DNA from: Leptidea sinapis
Lineage: Eukaryota; Arthropoda; Insecta; Lepidoptera; Pieridae
Reading direction: 5' to 3'
Assembly: GCF_905404315.1 (NCBI RefSeq)
Contig: NC_066292.1
Coordinates: 4,712,001 to 4,776,000, forward strand
Length of the DNA: 64,000 nt
Below, one piece after another: positions 58,001 to 64,000 of this stretch; within the stretch, counting starts at the first letter, position 1, and every line of letters begins with the position of its first letter. The position numbers were made by a program, and so were the translations under genes. The notes beneath the pieces were generated by a model, which searched no databases, was not told where the DNA came from, and was given only the letters and a program-made list of their open reading frames with translations.

Positions 58001-58649
58001 AATAAACTACGTTTAAAAAAACCGACTTCAAAAACTGAAATGTTATTTTTTTTCTATTTAGCTGTTTATACATTAGTATATTTATGGGTCTAAGGGCTTG
58101 GCTATATTTTACACAAATAAAACGACGTACAAGTTTATAATATTTTTAAATACTTATAAGATTTGATTTTATTTGGATTTGATATAAAAGACACATGAAC
58201 AAAGTGACTTCACCTTAATAGAGACATTAGGAAATGTGTTAATGGACACATCTATCTAGCAGTTTAAGTTAAAGTAGAATTACTTATTAGTCTAAGTTAA
58301 GGCTAGATTGTAATGCAAGTGGGGCAATATTATATTAACTATATTATTATGTTCCCTAAAGGAAAGAAAAAAAAATTGATTTGATTGAAGCGTAGTGTAG
58401 TAGGTAATGAAGATACTGCCTACTGACCCAATAAGAACATCTTACGTCGCAAGGTTAGGTCGCGAGGTTTGTTAGAATCAGGGCGCAATCAATAGGGCGC
58501 CATTTTGAAATGAGCAGCTAAATCTAAAAAAAAATTGTCTGTAATGTTCACATTCAAACTAAAGTCGTAACGGCCAAGCATAAATTTCACATAATTTTTT
58601 GTCTAGTTCTTATCTTTTACGGTATTTCCGTAACCTATATAGATATCTA

Positions 58650-58938
58650 TATATATAAAAATGAATTGCTGTTCGTTAGTCTCGCTAAAACTAGAGAACG
58701 GCTGGACCGATTTGGCTAATTTTGGTCTTGAATTATTTGTGGAAGTCCAGAGAAGGTTTAAAAGGTAAATAAATAGGAAAATGCTCGGAATTGAATAAGA
58801 ACAACAATTTTATTTTTCCTTTGATGTGTAGGTAACCGGCGTTCAGAAATCAAATTGAACGAATAGTTTAAAATGAATAACTACTACGTGCTTAGTCATG
58901 TGTGTACGCGGACGAAGTCGCGGGTATCATCTAGTAAA
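58650..58938 (+). repeat. lepidopteran-type dispersed repeat (GAATTGCTGTTCGTTAGTCT)
   Basis: ATATATAAAAATGAATTGCT, CTAGAGAACGGCTGGACCGA and GTACGCGGACGAAGTCGCGG..CATCTAGTA. Related scraps: 61990-62232 (ends GTACGCGGACGACATCGCGG..TTAGCTAGT) and 24600-24690 (CCGCGTCTGTCTGTATGTCT). Class unknown, possibly Helitron-like. Confidence 0.5.
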
Positions 58939-59314
58939 ATATAAAAATATCGTAATGTAACCGGTGCCATTTCGAATTTATTGAAATTTCTCTTCAATTA
59001 CATCGTTTCAATGTGGTGGCCATTTCCGCTGCCTCATTTAGGTCACGGTCCAATATCTTGTTTGGCCGGGAGCTTGGAGGCTGGCGAGCGATCCGGTCAC
59101 GGCCAATGTCGTACTCTCGCGCTGCACTTTGAAGCTGTTTGAAGAACGTATTGATTTATAGCTCTTATGTAACCTTGTGCGCCCAATATGTTCGCTCAAA
59201 TCCCGCACTAGGAATTTGAATACTCATTCACAAGGTGCTCTGTCCGATTTTGATAGATAAACACATGCCGATATTTGTACGGGACATATAAAGGCGTATA
59301 AGGCCGAATCTCTT

Positions 59315-59405
59315 CTGTGATTCCTCTGAGAAAATGTGGGCGGCGGTGATCACTTAATATCAGGTGACCAGTACGCTCCTTTGTTCTCCTCTTCCATAAA
59401 AAGCG
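59315..59405 (+). mobile_element. Jockey-type LINE 3' tail
   Basis: TGTGATTCCTCTGAGAAAAT, GGGCGGCGGTGATCACTTAA and TCTTCCATAAAAAG. Confidence 0.6.
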
Positions 59406-60140
59406 GCAGTATTAAACCGTATATTAATTTTGTGCAACTTTTGCATTATAATTATGGACCCGCGCGTTGAGATAGGGATTAGTGATGTCAGGTCAAAGCG
59501 TAGGTACATTTAAAAAATTACAAATCTTTTAATTGGTGGTAATCTTTAACCCTTTGCAAACTGACGTCATGCACACGTTACTGTGATAAGGGTCCGACAC
59601 AAAACGCGATGTATAATACAGCAATATTGTCATACTTGCAATTATTATCTTATCTTATCTATAATTTATTCAATGTGTCCAAAAATCCAACGCTAAGCTG
59701 GAAATAGGGTGTTGACCACAGACATGGATCCAAATAGATACCGCGAGTGTATGTACTTTCAATTGCAATGCTTTTCCTTTGACGCTTTTATTTTATTTTT
59801 TATTATGACTTATAATACATTGCCGATTTTTGTTATAAGCAATACCGACTATTGATATGTACTGAAAACGTCGTTAATGATGAGGTGAGTGGCTAAACGT
59901 TAGGCTCGATGCGCTGGCATTTTTAACGACGTCTCAGTAGGTACAAAAAAAGGGCACGCTTGGTTTTCATACAGACGGAGGGATTTGCGTTATCTACTTG
60001 GATCTATGTCTGTGGTGTTGACATGTTGAATCTGAAAATAAAAGAAATTGAAATCCTTTTCTTACAAAATTGTATCAACCCTTTCAATAACACACCCTGG
60101 TTCCTTGGGCTTTTAGAAAAATTGTACATTACTATCAATA

Positions 60141-60372
60141 TACAAATGATTTAAGTTTTCTTTAGTGTTAATTCCGCCAATATTTGTTTTTAAACAATTT
60201 GACACGTGATTCGCCTCTACACGTCCACGAGACAACGCATCCTTAGGACGTGTTGTCTCGCCAAAATCTGGCACGAGACTTAAGAGTCTTTAGAGGCGAA
60301 ACACGTGTCGAATTGTTTAAAAACAAATATTGGCGGAATTAACACTAAAGAAAACTTAAATCATTTGTATTA
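60141..60372 (+). mobile_element. foldback MITE (ATTCGACACGTGTTTCGCC family), full copy
   Basis: Arms of about 80 bp: ATACAAATGATTTAAGTTTT at the left and its complement AAAACTTAAATCATTTGTAT at the right. Same centre as the copy at 35079. Confidence 0.7.
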
Positions 60373-60762
60373 GTATGGATGAACTTAAATTATAATACTG
60401 CACTAAAGGCTTAAGGCGCCTGGTATCGTGAATTATTATATTTAAAAATATATATGTTAGGTACTGATATGTAATCTCTAATCCGAAGGTTTAAAAATTT
60501 TGTAAAACTTAAAATACTATGTAATAAAAATGTATTGAAATGCTGTCATCAACTTTAAATTTGCTGCTGCTTCTAAACTACTGGTGATATTTTTATCGCT
60601 CTAACTAATAACAAGAGAGAATAGCTATTTTATTTCTCTAAAAAGCGAACGTTTTAAAAGTAAAAAAAAAAACATATAAATTTGACATGAATAAACTTTA
60701 TACTATATTCTTGTTTATTGCAAAATTGTATACTTGATATAAATTGGCAAAGAAGTACCTTA

Positions 60763-61072
60763 CCAATGGGAGGCTCCTGTTCGCAGAATGCCGGCTAGAT
60801 TATGGGCCTATTATCTGCCGTGCATTAGTAATGTGTATACATTATTGTGTTTTGGTCTGAAGGGCACCCAAGCTAGTGAAATTACTGGGCAAATGAGACT
60901 TAACATTTCATGTCTCAAGGTCGTTCGTCACCTTGCCACCAGTTGTTATGCCGCTCTGAATTTTTGATTTTTTCAAGAATCCTGAGCGGCACTTCATTGT
61001 AATGGGTACAGAGTATCAGTCACTTTCAGCTCCTGTCCTGCTCGTCTCGTCCCTGATCATCATAGTAAAAAG
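60763..61072 (+). mobile_element. family A element, full forward copy
   Basis: ATGGGAGGCTCCTGTTCGCA, TTGTGTTTTGGTCTGAAGGG, ATTACTGGGCAAATGAGACT, a GCCGCTCTGAA..CTGAGCGGC hairpin and CCTGCTCGTCTCGTCCCTGA. Confidence 0.62.
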
Positions 61073-61424
61073 AGTACTGGTGTTAAAAATACAAAAAATT
61101 CATACGAATCGATGAACTTTAGTCCCTCCAGATTTTTCCTTATTGATAATAATATTAAAACTCACTATTATCACGAACTGTGACGATTATTAGTATTGAG
61201 CGTATCGGCGCGTCGCTAGTTTAAAATGGAAATGTATTCGTGTAGGAGGAGCACTTTAAACTGGATCGACCTCGGGTTAATTTAGTTGACACATAGGATC
61301 TTTATACGCAACCAGCATGCTAAATACTTATTGTATAATATTGCGGTCACAGACACGAGTCGCCGAGAGCCACAATCTGGAATCAGCGAGTCTTGCAAAC
61401 AATCTCCATTGATCAACCTGACCT

Positions 61425-61830
61425 ATTTTTATACGCTTTATATTAGCTTCGCCTGTATGTTTGTAACCGACTTCTTTGGGCGCGATTTTGACCCACTTTA
61501 AACGGCTAGATTTCGTTCAAACTTTGTAGGGTTATCGAGGACCGATGACATTACACTAATTTGACTAAAAAATGAAAAATAAATAATAGTTAAAAAAAAA
61601 CTAAAAAGCACGCTTTATATAAAATTCAACTAAAAAATAGAAAATAAATTTAAATTGAAAATACTGTAAAAAAATATATTTTATTGTAAAAAAAAAGCGT
61701 GGGGTGTAGAAAAATTATTATTTTAGTAATATCTTAAAAAGCACCCCACGCTTTTTTTACATTTATTTTCTATTTTTTAGTTGAATTATATTTATATAAA
61801 GCGTGCTTTTTAGTTTTTTTTAGTTTTATT
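61425..61830 (+). repeat. dispersed repeat H, copy 2 with inverted right half
   Basis: Left part matches 42100-42340. Then AGCACGCTTTATATAAAATT..CAACTAAAAAATAGAAAATA is mirrored by TATTTTCTATTTTTTAGTTG..AAAGCGTGCTTTTTAGTT at 61762-61820, with a second nested pair AAAAAGCGTGGGGTG / CACCCCACGCTTTTT. Strongly palindromic. Confidence 0.6.
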
Positions 61831-61989
61831 TATTTATCTCTGTAAGTAGTCTACGGATCATATTGACACATCTTTGTGTGACTTTTGACGTAATTTTTTG
61901 AAGCAACTGACGAATGTGTTCAAAAGCTCAATAGTGGTCAGATCGTCTACTGTTACGAATAATTTGGCAATAAGAAATGCGTCTCCTTC

Positions 61990-62232
61990 AAAGAATCCTC
62001 ATCTATACCAATATTACAAAGCGGAAAGATTTGATTGTTTGTTTGCATTGAATAGGCTCGGAAAGTACTGAACTGATTTGAAAAATTTTTACTGTTCGGA
62101 AGCTACAATATCGCCGGGTGACATAGACTATATAACATTTTCAAATAAATTAGGTATCCTTACTAAAAGTCCAATAATATAACCCATGGTGTTAAAAATG
62201 TACGCGGACGACATCGCGGGGTATTAGCTAGT
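61990..62232 (+). repeat. dispersed repeat ending GACATCGCGGGGTATTAGCTAGT
   Basis: Starts near CAATATTACAAAGCGGAAAG and ends GTACGCGGACGACATCGCGG. Shares the terminal motif with 58650-58938. Confidence 0.45.
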
Positions 62233-62316
62233 CTAATAAATGATTAGGTGTAATAACGCATACAGTTAAAAAAATTGTGCTCAACGAATGCTGTGTATTG
62301 AAAATCTCATCCTTAA

Positions 62317-62755
62317 GGCGAAGAGCAAGCAGAAAACACGTAAACATGGTGTTTTTAGACAAGTTTTGTGGTGAAAGTATAGCATTTCGAGCTATGAAAA
62401 CTACTTAATCCTGTTACACATATCCTTAAGTCTTATTTGTAGGTTGCTAATGCTTGCTGTTGGTTAAAGTTAACACTGCCGGGCCTTTTTGAACTACCAC
62501 TTTTCTTTGAAGTTAAACAAGTTTTTTGGCATGGCGTGACGCATTTTTTTGGTACTTCTGTCATAAAAGTTATTCTTATAGCTTGTACTTTTTTGTGTAG
62601 GTTCATTTATTCAGATTAGTAGTGAATAACGAGGATTGTAAGCGTATAAACTGTTTTCCACGCAAGAATTTTTAATATATGGGCTTTGCTACATAGATGG
62701 CGGGCCGGCAGCGGTGAACTCATATCGCTCAAGGTCGCTGGCATTTAGTGTCGCC
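62317..62755 (+). mobile_element. TTAA-flanked MITE, copy 3 (439 bp)
   Basis: TTAA at 62313-62316 and 62756-62759. Starts GGCGAAGAGCAAGCAGAAAA; ends GGCATTTAGTGTCGCC. Very close to copy 2, suggesting recent activity. Confidence 0.72.
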
Positions 62756-63616
62756 TTAACTCTCTTTTTCCATATTAGTTTGTGTTTTATCGTCAATTAG
62801 AGTGAGTAGACATGTAGCTAATTATCAAATGATCAAGTTCAAAATATATTTCCGTTACTGGTCAATATTGGTAAATGAAAATTATCTTTCGCTAATGATC
62901 ATGGAGTGATACACATTACTAGCACTCTTCAACAGATTGTTATATTTATAATACCAGAACTATTAACGAATTTGTAAAAATTGCTGTTTCATTGTGTTAG
63001 TAGTAAATGATTTCAGACATGCGAAAAATTGCTTCTAGCTTCTCATGTTTTCCAAGAATGGCTCATAACAATGGCTTGTAACCCTATTATTAAAACTCTA
63101 TGTAATATATAAGGCATGAAACGCATACATTATAACTAAAATGGAAAAATGATACTGTAGGTAACTAACACGTACAAGGCCGAATCACGTAGTATTTCCT
63201 CGTGCGAGACTAACATTCTTTTTCTATATATTATTTATATGGATCTTAGAGATAAATGAATTCATTTTTATCGCATTCTTTTTACGTCAGACGCTGCTTA
63301 TGTATGTATGCGGACGAGTTACTGGATGCATGGCGTCCAACTTTGTCTATATATTGCATCGTGAATGAATGATGTTTTTCTGTGTTACGCAATTGAGGGT
63401 GTTTTGATATTTCTTTTGATGGCGCAAGGTCTGTGAAGACCGCTTTTACCAATTAGAAGAACGGAGATACGAAGCATGTGAACTTGTTCAGAACTGAAAC
63501 AAATGATTTATCAATATACTAGAATGTACCGCTTTTTTGTAGTATAGAATATCTTGAATGGTGACAGGAGAGAGAGTTATGAGAGGAATCATTTCCAGAT
63601 TTTCAATTTAAGTTTT

Positions 63617-63960
63617 TTTTATGGAATAGGAAGACAAACGAGCGTACGGGTCACCTGTTGTTAAGTGATCACCGCCGCCGTAATCTCTTGCAACACCAGA
63701 GGAATCACAGAAGCGTTGCCTGCCCTTAAGGAAGGTGTACGCGCTTTTTTTTGAAGGTACCCATGTCGTATCGTCCCGGAAACACCGCACAAGGAAGTTC
63801 ATTCCACAGCTTTGTAGTACGTGGAAGAAAGCTCCTTGTAAACCGCACTGTGGAAGACCGCCACACATCCAGATGGTGGGGATGATATCCTAACTTGTGG
63901 CGTGTCGTGCGAAGGTGGAATTCGGCGGCAGGAATCAGGTTAAACAGCTCTTCGGAACAC
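63617..63960 (-). pseudogene. Jockey-type LINE C-terminus and tail
   Basis: Reverse copy of the family at 9411-10290. Minus strand includes the RRHKLGYHPHHLD-like region, VRFTRSFLPRTTKLWNEL-like sequence in broken frames, KKSAYTFLKGRQRFCDSS (63760-63710) and the GTGATCACTTAACA tail. The 5' side ends near 63960. Confidence 0.68.
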
Positions 63961-64000
63961 TTACAAACATTTTATGTCAACAAGGAGACTACTAAAATCC

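Larger units (their letters stand above)
20593..64000 (+). other. ELOVL6: probable first intron of ELOVL6 (donor seen, acceptor not seen)
   Basis: From the GTATGT donor at 20593 no later elongase exon could be recognised: no HxxHH box and no downstream helix. Parts with no recognised content include 21700-22600, 25100-25860, 29290-30240, 35640-36740, 41725-42095, 42345-43385, 43685-44385, 45910-46790, 47880-48550, 48725-49700, 50970-51895, 52350-53025, 53645-54480, 57220-57690, 58940-59310, 59410-60140 and 62765-63610. Confidence 0.4.

Noticed and set aside
1..64000. CRISPR array, bacterial operon, riboswitch or an insect virus insertion
   Set aside because: No spaced identical repeats, no ribosome-binding-site gene chains, and no viral capsid or envelope similarity was noticed; tandem repeats present are a minisatellite and microsatellites.

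Overview
The window is eukaryotic, AT-rich, and built like a moth or butterfly (Lepidoptera) genome. It has spliced exons with GT..AG borders, very few coding bases, and a dense mosaic of transposable elements. The lepidopteran assignment is an inference from familiar short repeat families (for example tails ending in GATCACTTAACACCAGGTGA and the ACTAGCTGACCC family) and from the two host genes. There is nothing bacterial here: no operons, no CRISPR array, no rRNA.

Host gene 1 (about 626-10867, + strand) is a vitamin K-dependent gamma-glutamyl carboxylase (GGCX). Six exons join in consistent phase. The first exons, encoding the N-terminal ~100 residues, lie left of the window. The lysine and histidine that serve catalysis in the human enzyme are both conserved. 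Its introns hold a mariner relic, a hAT relic, a foldback element and nested LINE tails.

Host gene 2 starts at 20402 (+ strand). It is the first coding exon of an ELOVL6/Baldspot-type fatty acid elongase, ending at a strong donor at 20593. No later exon was recognised in the remaining 43 kb, so that stretch is probably one very long first intron, or else the gene continues in a way that cannot be seen here.

The rest is repeats. 10.9-20 kb: a possible solo LTR, a 390-bp TIR element, two LINE pieces around a LINE that is open except for one stop (14.4-16.6 kb), the 5' end of another LINE in reverse (16.6-17.1 kb), and a six-unit 100-bp minisatellite (18.6-19.2 kb). 20.6-45 kb: decayed Jockey/CR1-type and RTE-type LINE tails, the ACTAGCTGACCC repeats, TA-flanked MITEs, a TTAA-flanked MITE, a Tc3-like remnant between long inverted arms, and a Harbinger-type MITE with TAA duplications. 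45-64 kb: a MITE split by a LINE tail, a MITE containing a perfect 31-bp hairpin, a nearly full-length broken mariner, a hAT-type MITE with a perfect 8-bp duplication, a tRNA-headed SINE with a 9-bp duplication inside another MITE, and a pair of tRNA-Ile-like sequences inside a further TIR element.

No new multi-gene system was found. The points most worth a second look are the insect GGCX, the layered insertions with clear target duplications, the TTAA-flanked family, and the minisatellite that repeats a GCCATCTTG (YY1/Pho-like) motif.
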